The notes beneath the pieces are model-generated. The model was given only the letters and a program-made list of their open reading frames with translations, was not told the DNA's origin and ran no database searches. From Haladaptatus paucihalophilus DX253 (lineage in GTDB: Archaea > Halobacteriota > Halobacteria > Halobacteriales > Haladaptataceae), in contig NZ_AQXI01000001.1 in the NCBI RefSeq assembly GCF_000376445.1, positions 652,962-716,961 of the forward strand: 64,000 nucleotides of DNA. Direction: 5' to 3'. Below, in pieces: positions 18,340-27,491 of the stretch. Both the position numbers and the translations under genes were made by a program. Each line of letters begins with the position of its first letter. The first letter of the stretch is position 1.

Positions 18340-20111
18340 CAGATGGGCTTCAGGGTCTCCTCGCCGGATTCGTAACACCGTCCGGCCATCAGCGCGTCTT
18401 GGAGCGCGTCATCGACGTCTGCGGGCGTCACGTCGTAGGAATCGACCACGCTGGCGAGCAGGCGCTCGCGCTCCACGCCGTCGCCGTCGTTCATTCCCCG
18501 CATGACTTCCATCACCGTGTTTTCGAGATTCTCGGGAACCGGCTTGTCGCCGTCGTCCCCGCCCGCCGCTTCGGGTTCCGGTTCCATCGCCGATTCGGTC
18601 CCGCTTTCCTCGCTCGGCGTCGGTTCCGGTTCGGTGGCTTCCGTCTGCTCCGGTTGCGCCGCGTCGGCGTCCGGGCCGGTCGCTTCGGCCGGTTCGGCGG
18701 CGGTGTCGGATTCGAGGTCCGCCTCCGATTCCGTCGCCATCTCCTGGGCCGGTTCCGGCGTCTCGATGTCGGCCTCGCCGGGTTCGCCGACCTCCGCGCC
18801 GGTGGTGAACTCGGTACCGAACTCCTCTTCTATCTGCTCGCGCTCGCCCTCGTCGAACTCGTACATCTCGCCGCTGACGTCCTCGCCCATCGGTTGGTCG
18901 AAGTCGCCGGGACCGTCCTCCTCGTCCGACGGTCCGGCGTCGAAATCGCCGAGGTCGTCCGCGGACTCGTCGGAGTCGCTCACGGTGGTCTCGTCCGACG
19001 GGTTCGCGTCGAACTCCTCCACACCGGTTTCGCCGGCGGGTTCCGATTCGACCGGTTCGTCGGTCTCCGCGGGTTCGCGGGCCTCTGCCGGAGGCGTCTC
19101 CGGTTCAGCGTCGGTGTCGGGAACCGTCGTTTCCGCGGCCGGTTCGTCCGCCGGTTCGGATTCCGTCTCGAACGTCGATTCGGATTCTTCCGATTCCGGT
19201 TCCGTCGGTTCGGCGTCGGTCAGGTCGGCGTCGGTCGGTTCCGCGCCGCTCGATTCGAACGCCGCCGGTTCCGTCTCCGGTTCGGCTCCCGAGTCCGAGC
19301 CGACTTCCGCGTCGAACTCGGCCGACGTTTCGGGTTCGGTGGCCGGGGATTCCATTTCGCTCGTCCCGGTTTCGACCGCCGCGGTGTCGAGCGAGACGTC
19401 CACGTCGAGCGTCGCGTCGCCGGGTTCGTCCGGTGACGCGTCGAGCGTCCCAACTTCGTCACGTTCGCCCGCGACGACTCGCGTAGCGTCGAGCGCGACG
19501 TCCTGCAGTTCCGCGAGGTACGGCGTGTTCGTTCGGTAGTGGTCGAGCGCCAGCGGCACACCGGCCGCCAGTCCCGTGTCCACGTCGGCGGCTTCGAGCG
19601 CCCGTCGAAGCTCCTCGCCGTACTGGCCGGAGTCGAGCGCACCCGCGGCCGTTTCGATGCGCGAAAGAGTCTGTTCCGCGGTTTGGACCACCCACCGGTC
19701 GCGCGTTTCGGCGTCCACCGCGTTCATGCTCTCGGGTCGAATCGAGGTGTACACGAGGTCCGAATCCTCGGGCTGGAAGGTCCGCGCCTTGCCCGTCACC
19801 GCGACGAACATCGGCGGGTCGGCGCGTTCGAGGAACGCGAGCGCGTCCGGCTGGTACTGCCCGGCGTAGACGACGAAGCCGCCCGTCGGGTCCACGATGC
19901 GGGCGCGGAGCACGTCGTCGCCGACCTGCTCGATTTCGGTCAGCACGCCGACGACGAACAGGCGGTTGATGCGTGCACCCGTCGGCGTGACGACGTAGTT
20001 CGGGGCGCGCTCCTCGTCGCTGTCCGAGTGTTCGAGCGAGGCGTCGTCGTACTCGGCCGCGAAGATTCGCCACGCGACTTCCCGACGACCGACGCCGCCC
20101 TGCGAACTCAT
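18339..20111 (-). CDS. rpap1: RPA-associated protein (COG3390) with long acidic linker
   Basis: A 590-residue partner of the single-strand DNA-binding protein RPA1. The N-terminal part (about 40-140) is an OB-fold region, including INRLFVVGVLTEIEQVGDD and GGFVVYAGQYQPDALAF. A very long Glu/Asp/Ser/Thr/Pro-rich stretch covers about residues 215-500. The end (about 520-590) is a helical, winged-helix-like region (VMEVMRGMNDGDGVERERL). Its ATG overlaps the rpa1 stop by four bases. In haloarchaea this family binds its own cognate RPA and is needed for repair and replication. The acidic linker is much longer than the folded parts and probably disordered. Confidence 0.9.
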   Translation of the reverse strand: MSSQGGVGRREVAWRIFAAEYDDASLEHSDSDEERAPNYVVTPTGARINRLFVVGVLTEIEQVGDDVLRARIVDPTGGFVVYAGQYQPDALAFLERADPPMFVAVTGKARTFQPEDSDLVYTSIRPESMNAVDAETRDRWVVQTAEQTLSRIETAAGALDSGQYGEELRRALEAADVDTGLAAGVPLALDHYRTNTPYLAELQDVALDATRVVAGERDEVGTLDASPDEPGDATLDVDVSLDTAAVETGTSEMESPATEPETSAEFDAEVGSDSGAEPETEPAAFESSGAEPTDADLTDAEPTEPESEESESTFETESEPADEPAAETTVPDTDAEPETPPAEAREPAETDEPVESEPAGETGVEEFDANPSDETTVSDSDESADDLGDFDAGPSDEEDGPGDFDQPMGEDVSGEMYEFDEGEREQIEEEFGTEFTTGAEVGEPGEADIETPEPAQEMATESEADLESDTAAEPAEATGPDADAAQPEQTEATEPEPTPSEESGTESAMEPEPEAAGGDDGDKPVPENLENTVMEVMRGMNDGDGVERERLLASVVDSYDVTPADVDDALQDALMAGRCYESGEETLKPI

Positions 20112-21379
20112 GCGTCCACCTCCGTGAGGAGGGCCTTGGCACGGTCGACCGGGTCGTCGTCCGTCTCGGCGAACTCGCTCGCTTCGAGGTTCGCACCGTA
20201 GTCGTCCACCGACAGGTTACCGCGGACGCGGTACTCGTGGCCGACGATTTTCTCGCGGATGGTGTCCGCGACGACTTCCTGGTCCATCGCGTCGCGCGCC
20301 TGCTGACGGGCCTTGTCGAGGCCGCCGCCGTACACCTCGGCGGTAAGTTCGTCGTCCAAAATCGCGGTGACGGTGCCCGTCCCGTCGTCCACGATGGCCT
20401 TCACGCGCAAGTCGTCTTGTCCATCGACTTGGCCGTGGCTTCGGCACTGGCCTTTCTGCACGACGCGGCCGCACTCGGGACAGCGCTGGATGAGTCCCGA
20501 CCCGTCGCGGACCGCGACGATGTTACCGAGGACTTCCACGTCGAACGCGCCGCCGGTTTCGACCGCCTCGCGGACGGACATGCGCGTCGCGCTGTCGTTC
20601 ACGTCCACGTCGCGCGCGAGGGGTCCGACCGTCGTGAACTCCGAGAAGTTGATGGACGGCACGCCGCGGAACTCGCGGACGTACACGTTGTCCACGCGAA
20701 GCGCCGCGCCTTCCGTCACTTCGTCGCGCGCCTCCCAGTCGGTGAACGGCAAGCGAGCGGACTCGTCGGCGACCACGCCGCTTTTTATCTCCGTCTCGCC
20801 GTCCCGTCCGTCGATGACCTTGTTCTCGACTTCGAGGACGGTCACTTCCAGCGCGACGCCGCGGTCCCCCGGCGTCACCTCGGCCAGCGTCGCGTCGCCG
20901 CCGACCTCGTACGGCACGTCGAGGTCGGTCTCCTCGCGCGCGACGTTGGTGCTGTCCCCGAGGTTGAGTTCCGGTTTGCCCTCCCACTCGCGGACCCCGG
21001 CGTTGCCCGCGGTGATGACCTGCCCCGCATCGAGGTTGAAGTCGTTCCACGCGGTGTAGGAAATCTTCCCCGTCTCGTCGGCGAGTTCGCCCTCGAAGAT
21101 GGTCTGTTCGTTGCCCTGATAGCGAATCGAGCGCTTGCCCACCGTGAGCACCTTCGCGGTGATGGTGACGTTGCCCATGTCGGTCGTCACGTCGGCGATG
21201 TCGGCGGTGGAGGGAGCAGAACTGCTACCACCGCCGTCGCCGTACTTCCGGCGAAGGCTCTGTTTGGCTTCGTCTATCGGGACGCTGTACTCGATGAGGT
21301 TCTGCAGGTCTGCTTTGACCTCCTCTTTGTCAACACCGAGGTCGGAGGCGAGCGCCTCGGCATGGTCGTCTACGTTCAT
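20108..21379 (-). CDS. rpa1: replication protein A, RPA1 type
   Basis: A 423-residue single-stranded DNA-binding protein with an N-terminal helical domain (about 1-45), then three OB folds (roughly 65-165, 175-270, 285-395). A zinc finger CPECGRVVQKGQC lies inside the last OB fold. It coats single-stranded DNA in replication, recombination and repair. A GTG at 21382 precedes ATG 21379; the ATG is preferred. The gene heads the rpa1-rpap1-phosphoesterase operon with four-base and one-base overlaps, the same order as in Haloferax volcanii. Confidence 0.93.
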   Translation of the reverse strand: MNVDDHAEALASDLGVDKEEVKADLQNLIEYSVPIDEAKQSLRRKYGDGGGSSSAPSTADIADVTTDMGNVTITAKVLTVGKRSIRYQGNEQTIFEGELADETGKISYTAWNDFNLDAGQVITAGNAGVREWEGKPELNLGDSTNVAREETDLDVPYEVGGDATLAEVTPGDRGVALEVTVLEVENKVIDGRDGETEIKSGVVADESARLPFTDWEARDEVTEGAALRVDNVYVREFRGVPSINFSEFTTVGPLARDVDVNDSATRMSVREAVETGGAFDVEVLGNIVAVRDGSGLIQRCPECGRVVQKGQCRSHGQVDGQDDLRVKAIVDDGTGTVTAILDDELTAEVYGGGLDKARQQARDAMDQEVVADTIREKIVGHEYRVRGNLSVDDYGANLEASEFAETDDDPVDRAKALLTEVDA

Positions 21380-21741
21380 CACTCGAAGTTGGAACGGGAT
21401 GGATTAAAAGTGTTCGTCGTCGCTAGATGTGAGAGCGGGGAGTGGGTCGGGGAATTGGATCGGAACTCACACCAGCGACGTGAACTGAATCGACGTTTTC
21501 GTATGCACCACCGAGCGATAACCAGCTCGAATGTTCTCGTTCACCGCGAATTGTGGTTGGTGCTACTGTGATTGCAACTACCGAGCAACGATGAAGACCG
21601 CAACCGCCCCGCCACTGCGCCACGACCCTCCCCAACCGACTCCTTCACTTCGTTCAGGAACCAAATTCTCCCAGAGAAAGCGAACATCCTCGCTCCCGTG
21701 ACACCGAAAGGGGTTTTCACCGCCGAAGCGTACCCCGGAAC
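21380..21741. other. intergenic region between rpa1 and arfC
   Basis: About 360 bases between divergently transcribed rpa1 and arfC. Promoters for both are expected. I see no small gene with good composition, no tRNA and no clear inverted repeat. Confidence 0.4.
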
Positions 21742-22374
21742 ATGCACGTGGTCGTCAACGCCGCGATGAGCGCCGACGGAAAACTCTCCTCTCGCCAGCG
21801 CGAGCAGGTCGCCATCAGCGGCGCGGACGACTTCGACCGGGTGGACGACCTGCGGGTCGAAAGCGACGCCATCGTGGTCGGCGTCGGCACCGTCCTCGCG
21901 GACGACCCGTCCCTGACCGCCGACGAGGGGGTCAATCCGGTCCGCGTCGTCGCGGATTCGAAAGCCCGAACGCCGCTCGACGCGCGGGTGTTGGACGACA
22001 GGGCGGACACGCTCGTCTTCGTCGCCGAGAGCGCGCCGAACCGGAACGTCCGGGCGCTCCGCGAGGCGGGGGCGGACGTCGTGGTCGCCGGAAACGGCCG
22101 CGTCGCGCTCGGGCAGGCCTTCTCGGAACTCGAATCGCGGGGGACCAAACGGGTGATGGTCGAGGGCGGCGGCGAACTCATCTTCTCGCTGTTCGACGGC
22201 GGACTGGTGGACGAACTCCGCCTCTACGTCGGGTCGGTGGTCATCGGCGGCCGCGACGCGCCGACCCTCGCGGACGGCGACGGCTTCGTCGAACGGAGAT
22301 CGTTCCCGGACCTCGACCTCGATTCGGTCGAGCGCGTGGACGACGGCGTTTTGCTCCGCTATCTGGTCTCCTAA
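21742..22374 (+). CDS. arfC: 2,5-diamino-6-(ribosylamino)-4(3H)-pyrimidinone 5'-phosphate reductase
   Basis: A 210-residue RibD C-terminal-domain reductase. It reduces the ribosyl side chain of the diaminopyrimidinone phosphate to the ribityl form, an early step of archaeal riboflavin and F420 synthesis. Evidence: the start MHVVVNAAMSADGKLSS, the NADPH-binding GVGTVLADDPSLT, and VMVEGGGELIFSLFDGGLVDELRLY. The length is normal for the archaeal ArfC family. It stands alone, divergent from rpa1 and convergent with asd. Confidence 0.92.
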   Translation: MHVVVNAAMSADGKLSSRQREQVAISGADDFDRVDDLRVESDAIVVGVGTVLADDPSLTADEGVNPVRVVADSKARTPLDARVLDDRADTLVFVAESAPNRNVRALREAGADVVVAGNGRVALGQAFSELESRGTKRVMVEGGGELIFSLFDGGLVDELRLYVGSVVIGGRDAPTLADGDGFVERRSFPDLDLDSVERVDDGVLLRYLVS

Positions 22375-22416
22375 CCGCCGAAAAAACGACCCGCGATCGC
22401 TTCTATACCCTTCCTT

Positions 22417-23451
22417 CTATACCCAGCCGTCTTCGACGAGGAGTTCGCCGTTCAGCACGCTGGCACCGGCGGCCCCGCGAATCGTGTTGTGTGCGAGGCA
22501 GTTGTACTGGATTCCGGCGGGCGTCTCCTGCACGCCGCCGACGGCAATTTGCATACCGTCGCCGATGGTGCGGTCGAGGCGGGGTTGCGGGCGGTCCGGG
22601 TCCTCGAACACCTCGATGAGCGGGTCGGGCGCGCTCGGCAGGTCGAGGGTAGTCGCCTCCGCGAAGGCCGCTTCGGCGCTCGCCTTCGTGATTTCCTCGG
22701 CGGTTTCGGCCCACACGTTTTCGAGGTGGCCGTCGAGCGTCGGGACGCGGTTGCAGGAGGCCGCCACGTCCACGTCGTGTTGGACGATTTCGCTCCCGTC
22801 GAACGAGCCGAGGAGCTTCTTCGGTTCGGTCACCATCTTGTCCTCCTCGCCGCCGATGTGGGGTATCACGTTGTCGATGATTTCCATCGACGTTACGCCG
22901 TCGTAGCCCGCGCCGGAGACGGCCTGCAGGGTCGAGACGTGTACGCGCTCCAACCCGAAGTTGTCGAGGGCGGCGAGCGTCGGGACCATGGTGATGGTCG
23001 AGCAGTTCGGGTTCTTCACGAGCGCGCCGTCCCATCCGCGCTCGTCGCGCTGGACTTCGATGAGGTTCAGGTGGTCCGCGTTGACCTCGGGGATGACGAG
23101 CGGAACGTCGTCGGCCATCCGGCTGTTCGAGGAGTTCGAGGAGACGACGTAGCCCGCCTCGGTGAACTTCGGTTCGACGTCCGCGGCGACCCCGGAGGGA
23201 AGCGAGGAAAAGAGGAGGTCTACATCGTCCGGTACGTCACTCGGGTCGGTCGCGCGTACTTCGATGTCACCGACGTACTCCGGAATCGGAGAGTCGATGC
23301 GCCACTTCGCCGCTTCGCGGTAGGCCTTACCGGCGCTCGCGTCGCTCGCGGTTATCGTCGTCAGTTCGAACTCGGGATGCCCGTCGAGCAGTTGAATGAA
23401 TCGCTGTCCGACCGCACCGGTTCCACCCAGAATACCAACGTTGACACTCAT
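22417..23451 (-). CDS. asd: aspartate-semialdehyde dehydrogenase
   Basis: A 344-residue NADP-dependent enzyme that reduces L-aspartyl phosphate to aspartate semialdehyde, the branch point to lysine, threonine and methionine. The cofactor loop is GILGGTGAVGQ. The catalytic cysteine is Cys150 in VKNPNCSTITM, and the C-terminal domain contains SCNRVPTLDGHLENVW with the expected base and substrate-binding residues. The start used is ATG 23451 (MSVNVGI), directly before the first strand; an upstream ATG would add nine unlikely residues. It belongs to the archaeal/fungal-type subfamily. Confidence 0.94.
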   Translation of the reverse strand: MSVNVGILGGTGAVGQRFIQLLDGHPEFELTTITASDASAGKAYREAAKWRIDSPIPEYVGDIEVRATDPSDVPDDVDLLFSSLPSGVAADVEPKFTEAGYVVSSNSSNSRMADDVPLVIPEVNADHLNLIEVQRDERGWDGALVKNPNCSTITMVPTLAALDNFGLERVHVSTLQAVSGAGYDGVTSMEIIDNVIPHIGGEEDKMVTEPKKLLGSFDGSEIVQHDVDVAASCNRVPTLDGHLENVWAETAEEITKASAEAAFAEATTLDLPSAPDPLIEVFEDPDRPQPRLDRTIGDGMQIAVGGVQETPAGIQYNCLAHNTIRGAAGASVLNGELLVEDGWV

Positions 23452-23556
23452 GTGCGAACCGATAGCAGGAGTGTGCAAGTAGCTTTCGACGGTGTCGGTG
23501 TTTGCCGTGAGGCGGGCGGGGAAGACTCATATATCGAGTGACACCTCAAGAGTCGT

Positions 23557-23715
23557 ATGGATTGGGAGTTCGTCACCTGTGAGGAGTGTGGGCAGCCGTA
23601 TTCCGTCCGCGTTCGTGAGGACGGCACGTACGTCCTCCCGACCGATACGGGCGAGTGCGAGCGGTGTGGCTGTACCGAGTTCTCGCAGGTGACTGGAGTG
23701 GCCGGTGACGATTGA
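23557..23715 (+). CDS. small two-CxxC zinc-finger protein
   Basis: A 52-residue protein with CEECGQPYSVRV and CERCGCTEF, four cysteines in two knuckles that could bind one zinc. Between them lies a short beta hairpin (VREDGTYVLPTDTG). It is divergent from asd. Haloarchaea encode many such small zinc proteins; some affect motility or metabolism, but no role is known for this one. Confidence 0.65.
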   Translation: MDWEFVTCEECGQPYSVRVREDGTYVLPTDTGECERCGCTEFSQVTGVAGDD

Positions 23716-23782
23716 AACAGCTCGACGTGGTATTCGTTATCGATGAAAAGCGAGCCCGAAGCGAGCCCGAAATGAAGGAGAG

Positions 23783-23959
23783 TTATTCTTTCTTGCGCGT
23801 GACGTAGCCAGCGATTCGGTTGCGGACGCCCTTCGAACCGATGTTGGTCAGCTGTTCGACGCTGTCCTTGTTCTGGTCGAAGTCCTTCGTAAACGCGCTC
23901 GGGTATCGTTCCAACAGGATGTTCCCTGTCTTTTTCACGTAGTCGGGTTTGATTGCCAT
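23783..23959 (-). CDS. rps17e: 30S ribosomal protein S17e
   Basis: A 58-residue archaeal/eukaryal-type small-subunit ribosomal protein. The sequence begins MAIKPDYVKKTGNILLERYP and ends GVRNRIAGYVTRKKE, which is diagnostic for S17e. The length agrees with archaeal members (about 60 residues). It is encoded alone on the minus strand, upstream of acylphosphatase on the same strand by position but separated by sequence that could hold a promoter. Confidence 0.95.
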   Translation of the reverse strand: MAIKPDYVKKTGNILLERYPSAFTKDFDQNKDSVEQLTNIGSKGVRNRIAGYVTRKKE

Positions 23960-24015
23960 ACCGAACTGTTTCCGACAGCGGGCCTTAAAAGCATTCGTTC
24001 GCGTTCGCCGGGGCG

Positions 24016-24294
24016 CTACCGCCGAATCCGGAATCCGTCCTCGCCCTCGGGTGACGCGTAGGTAACCGTCACGTCGTCCACGTCAGCGGCGGGACTGCCC
24101 GTGTGACACCACTCGACCATCTCCTCGACTTCCGACTCGGGTCCCTCGAAGACGGCTTCGACGCGCCCGTCGGAGAGGTTCTGCACCCAGCCGTCGAGTC
24201 CCTTCCCCTGTGCGGTGTCGCGGGTGTTCGCCCGGTAGTAGACGCCCTGTACCGTCCCCGAGACGAACACGTGTGCGCGGGTTCGGTCTGCCAT
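24016..24294 (-). CDS. acyP: acylphosphatase
   Basis: A 92-residue acylphosphatase, which hydrolyses carboxyl-phosphate bonds. The active-site loop is GTVQGVYYRANTRD, with the catalytic arginine at position 21. The conserved asparagine is in GWVQNLSDGRVEAVFEG. The usual alpha/beta sandwich length is preserved. It is followed on the minus strand by rps17e and preceded by a small membrane protein; gaps suggest separate transcripts. Confidence 0.92.
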   Translation of the reverse strand: MADRTRAHVFVSGTVQGVYYRANTRDTAQGKGLDGWVQNLSDGRVEAVFEGPESEVEEMVEWCHTGSPAADVDDVTVTYASPEGEDGFRIRR

Positions 24295-24367
24295 ACCGGA
24301 CGTTCGAATCCGAGCCACAAAACGGTCGGGGCCATTCGACGTTCGAATCGACGATTCTCGGAGCGGG

Positions 24368-24544
24368 TCACTCCTCGGACGGCAGTCGCTCGTAGGCGAG
24401 GTGTTTGACCGCCGTTCGTATCTCCTCCTTCGTGAGGTCGAGTTCTTGATAAACGAACGACCTGAGTGCGAAATACGCGCCGGTGCCCGAAACCGCCACG
24501 CCGAGGAGAAACGCGAGAAAGAAGCCGAACAAGTCTGTTGCCAT
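24368..24544 (-). CDS. small single-span membrane protein
   Basis: A 58-residue protein with an N-terminal hydrophobic helix (DLFGFFLAFLLGVAVSGTGAY) and an amphipathic acidic/basic helical tail (LDLTKEEIRTAVKHLAYERL). The reading frame has haloarchaeal codon use and ends with an acidic PSEE tail. I do not recognise the family. It lies between the 8-oxoguanine glycosylase and acylphosphatase genes on the same strand. Confidence 0.6.
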   Translation of the reverse strand: MATDLFGFFLAFLLGVAVSGTGAYFALRSFVYQELDLTKEEIRTAVKHLAYERLPSEE

Positions 24545-24610
24545 GATACCACTCTCCCCGCCCCGACGAAATAGTTTTCCACTGAACTGTTCCGCGGCGA
24601 TATAATCGGC

Positions 24611-25492
24611 TCAACTCCGCAAGTAGTGAAACACGTACGTTTGGGCGTATCCGGCGTACTCGCCACCGAATTGCTCTCGAATCGCCCGCGAGGTGTCCCG
24701 GTACGACCCCCGGTCACAGTGCGGGTAGTGCTCCTCGATGGCGCTCTGAATCCACGTGTCGAGCGGCACGGCTTCCAAATAGCCGAGCGCGAACAGGAGC
24801 ACGCAGTCGGCCACCTTGTCGCCGACGCCCACGAACGCCTGCATGGCGTCGCGGGCGTCCTCGTAGGGCAACCCCCGCACGTCTTCCGCGGTCACTTCGC
24901 CGGACGCGAGCAGTTCGGCCGACTTCCTGACGTACGGTGCTCGGTAGCCCAGTTTCAACGCCCGGAGGTCCGATTCGTCGGCCGCGGCCAACTGCGTCGG
25001 CGTCGGGAACTCGTGGTACGTCTTCCCGTCGAACTCGACGCTCTCCCCGAACCGGCGAGCCAGCGCGGTCTGCATGTCGTAGATGCGACGCACGCGCATC
25101 TGGGCCGAGCAGATGAACGAGACCAGACACGGAAAGAACGGGTCGCGGACGATTCGCATCCCGCGATACTCGTCGTAGGCGGTTTCGACCAGCGAGTCCT
25201 CGGGCGTCGCGTCGAGTATCGCGTCCAAATCGTCGTCCAGTCGGAGGAGCGAAACGAGGAGTGACTCGGCGTCGGTCGTCGATTCCCACTCCAACAGGCC
25301 GTCCCGCTGGCGGGCGCGGACGACCTCGCAGTCCGTGACGGCGTAGTACCACGCGGACCCGCCGTAGGCGTGCGTCGTCTCGTACATCCGACCGTCCTCG
25401 CGCCGCCAGAGGTAACTCTGGCCGCTCTCGACGGTCGATTGCAGGTCGAACCCACCCGGGAGGTCCTCGACGGGTATCGAACCGGTTTCCAT
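24611..25492 (-). CDS. OGG1-type DNA glycosylase/AP lyase
   Basis: A 293-residue HhH-GPD superfamily glycosylase. The N-terminal domain carries SGQSYLWRR, like the GQSFRW region of OGG1. The helix-hairpin-helix reads FVGVGDKVADCVLLFALG, with the candidate Schiff-base lysine at Lys226, followed by AVPLDTW with the catalytic Asp245. Such enzymes excise 8-oxoguanine from DNA and nick the strand. The lysine supports a bifunctional OGG-like rather than AlkA-like mechanism. ATG 25492 is chosen because it begins just before the OGG-like N domain; it starts 40 bases after the dipeptidase gene ends. Confidence 0.85.
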   Translation of the reverse strand: METGSIPVEDLPGGFDLQSTVESGQSYLWRREDGRMYETTHAYGGSAWYYAVTDCEVVRARQRDGLLEWESTTDAESLLVSLLRLDDDLDAILDATPEDSLVETAYDEYRGMRIVRDPFFPCLVSFICSAQMRVRRIYDMQTALARRFGESVEFDGKTYHEFPTPTQLAAADESDLRALKLGYRAPYVRKSAELLASGEVTAEDVRGLPYEDARDAMQAFVGVGDKVADCVLLFALGYLEAVPLDTWIQSAIEEHYPHCDRGSYRDTSRAIREQFGGEYAGYAQTYVFHYLRS

Positions 25493-25532
25493 CGGCCGGG
25501 TGTCGGCATCGAAGGCAAGCAACTCTTTCGAT

Positions 25533-26570
25533 TCACCACGTCTCGGCCAGCACGCGTCGCCAGTTTTCGTGGGCCACCTTCGCAACGTCGTCCTCGCTGA
25601 ACCCGCGTTCCCGAAGCGCCGCCAGCACGTCGGGGAGTCCGGTCACGTCGCCCACGTCGTCCGGTATCCGCGCGCCGTCGAAATCCGACCCGAGCACGAC
25701 GTGGGAACTCCCGGCGCGGTCGGCGACGTACTCGATGTGGTCCACGAGGTCGGCCATGGTCGCGGTCGCCTCGGGGTTCGGTTCGTCGGACAGGACGGTC
25801 TCCAGAAAGCCGATACCGACGACACCGTTCGAGTCGGCCACGGCGTCTATCTGTTCGTCGGTCAGATTCCGGGAGTGGGGCGAGAGAGCGTGTGCGCCGG
25901 TGTGCGATGCGACGAGCGGTGCACCGATCGTCTCGGCGACGTCCCAGAATCCCGCTTCGGTCAGGTGTGCACAGTCGATGACGATGCCGCGCTCCTCACA
26001 GGCGCGAACGAGGTCGCGGCCCGCGTCAGTCAATCCGCCGCCGACGTCGGGACTGCTCGGGTATTTCGTGGGGACGCCCGCACCGAAGGCGTTGGGGCGA
26101 CTCCACACCGGACCGATGGAACGGACGCCCGCGGCGTAGAGGAAGTCGAGGTTCGCGCAGTCCGGTGCGACGCCTTCCGCACCTTCGATGTGTGCCACCG
26201 CGCCGAGGTCGCCGGATTCGAGGCAGGCGTCGAAGTCGTCGAGGGAGCGGACGACGCGGAAGTCCTCTATCTCCGCGGCGAGGCGGTGGAGCAGTTCGAG
26301 CATTCGGTAGGTGGTCGCTCGCGCGTCGTCGTGGTCCAGCGCGTCCGGGACGCGGAACTCGTAGCCGTCGTCCGTCCATCGGAGTTCGTGGTCGTCGCCC
26401 CCCGAAACGAACGTGGCGAAGAAGCCGACGCCGAGTCCCGCTTCGCGGGCGCGCGGGCGGTCGATGTGCATCTCCTCGGTGCCTCGCGTGAACGTCGCCA
26501 CGGGGTCGTCGATTCCGTGCAATCGGAGGAGCGTATCGTTGTGGCCGTCCACGACCGGTGGGAAACTCAT
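25533..26570 (-). CDS. membrane dipeptidase family (M19) zinc peptidase
   Basis: A 345-residue TIM-barrel dipeptidase. All usual dimetal ligands are visible: VVDGHNDTL (His-x-Asp), the bridging Glu in AHIEGAEGV, His in IDCAHLTEAGFWD, His in VASHTGAHAL, and Asp in LGSDFDG. The family hydrolyses dipeptides, often including D-amino-acid forms. Despite the family name there is no signal peptide, so it is probably cytoplasmic. The start chosen is ATG 26570; upstream codons are weak. It precedes the glycosylase gene on the same strand with a 40-base gap. Confidence 0.9.
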   Translation of the reverse strand: MSFPPVVDGHNDTLLRLHGIDDPVATFTRGTEEMHIDRPRAREAGLGVGFFATFVSGGDDHELRWTDDGYEFRVPDALDHDDARATTYRMLELLHRLAAEIEDFRVVRSLDDFDACLESGDLGAVAHIEGAEGVAPDCANLDFLYAAGVRSIGPVWSRPNAFGAGVPTKYPSSPDVGGGLTDAGRDLVRACEERGIVIDCAHLTEAGFWDVAETIGAPLVASHTGAHALSPHSRNLTDEQIDAVADSNGVVGIGFLETVLSDEPNPEATATMADLVDHIEYVADRAGSSHVVLGSDFDGARIPDDVGDVTGLPDVLAALRERGFSEDDVAKVAHENWRRVLAETW

Positions 26571-26675
26571 TGCTACTGGTGTGTACGAAACGGACATAAG
26601 TGCTGGTGTGACCTGTCATGACGCCTGAAAAGGGCGAAAATTCATACTCCTGGCTGTGCAATTACCGTTGGGATT

Positions 26676-27119
26676 ATGAACTGTAGAGTTGTCGTCGAAG
26701 CCGCGATACCGGTATACGACGTGAAAACGCCGGACGAGGCGGTGCGCATCGCCATCTCGAAGACCGGCGAGATGCTCAATCCCGACCTGAACTACGTCGA
26801 AATAAACATGGGGTCACGAACGTCGCCGTCCGGGGAGGAACTCCCACCAGCGTTCATCGCCGCCGACGAGGCGCTCGTCGCCTTGGAGCTCGAAATGACG
26901 GTGTTCAACGTCGAGCGAGAGGAACACGCCTCGCGCATCGCTCGTAAGGAGATCGGCCAGCGGTTGGAGAACATCCCGCTCGCCGTGCTCGACGTCGAGA
27001 TACTCGAAGAGGACGAGGACGAGGACGCCGAAACCGACGCCGAGGCAGACACCGACGACGCGGACGAGGAGGACGATTCGGACGACGTTCTGCCCGAGTT
27101 CGAGGACCTCATCGACTGA
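26676..27119 (+). CDS. DUF555 (UPF0212) family protein
   Basis: A 147-residue archaeal protein. The first 110 residues are typical of DUF555: MNCRVVVEAAIPVYDVKTPDEAVRIA…, a YVEINMGSR strand and EEHASRIARKEIGQRL. A strongly acidic, probably disordered tail (about residues 112-147) follows, common for haloarchaeal versions. The family is widespread in euryarchaea but has no assigned function. It is transcribed alone in the plus direction, divergent from the dipeptidase gene. Confidence 0.88.
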   Translation: MNCRVVVEAAIPVYDVKTPDEAVRIAISKTGEMLNPDLNYVEINMGSRTSPSGEELPPAFIAADEALVALELEMTVFNVEREEHASRIARKEIGQRLENIPLAVLDVEILEEDEDEDAETDAEADTDDADEEDDSDDVLPEFEDLID

Positions 27120-27281
27120 ACCGGTATCCGGGGGTCGCTGTGACGCGCTGTTCGACCGCGGCGACGAGAGATATGTCGGTCGCTGTCAGTGGACGTCGCA
27201 AACCGCTTGTTTGTCGTGAACGATGCCGCTCGGGAGCGGCGGGACACAAACGATAACCGATGGGACGACCAACCGGGAGAT

Positions 27282-27491
27282 ATGACCGAATACACGACGG
27301 TTTCCATTCCGAAGGACCTCGCCGACCGCGTTGACGAGACGATAGAGGGGACGAGTTTTTCGAGTACGAGCGACCTCGTTCGGTTCCTGCTCCGCAGCAT
27401 CGTCATTCAGCACCAGCGACAGGGCCGCCTGACGGAATCCGAGTTCAGCGAAATCACGGACCAACTGCGCGAGCTGGGGTATCTAGAGTAG
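27282..27491 (+). CDS. ribbon-helix-helix (CopG-like) regulator
   Basis: A 69-residue protein with an N-terminal beta strand YTTVSIPKDLADRVDETIEG and a second helix STSDLVRFLLRSIVIQH, the standard ribbon-helix-helix DNA-binding fold. It would bind DNA as a dimer. The C-terminal 25 residues are acidic. Its 3' end overlaps the convergent next gene by nine bases. No toxin gene is adjacent, so a stand-alone regulator is more likely than an antitoxin. Confidence 0.8.
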   Translation: MTEYTTVSIPKDLADRVDETIEGTSFSSTSDLVRFLLRSIVIQHQRQGRLTESEFSEITDQLRELGYLE

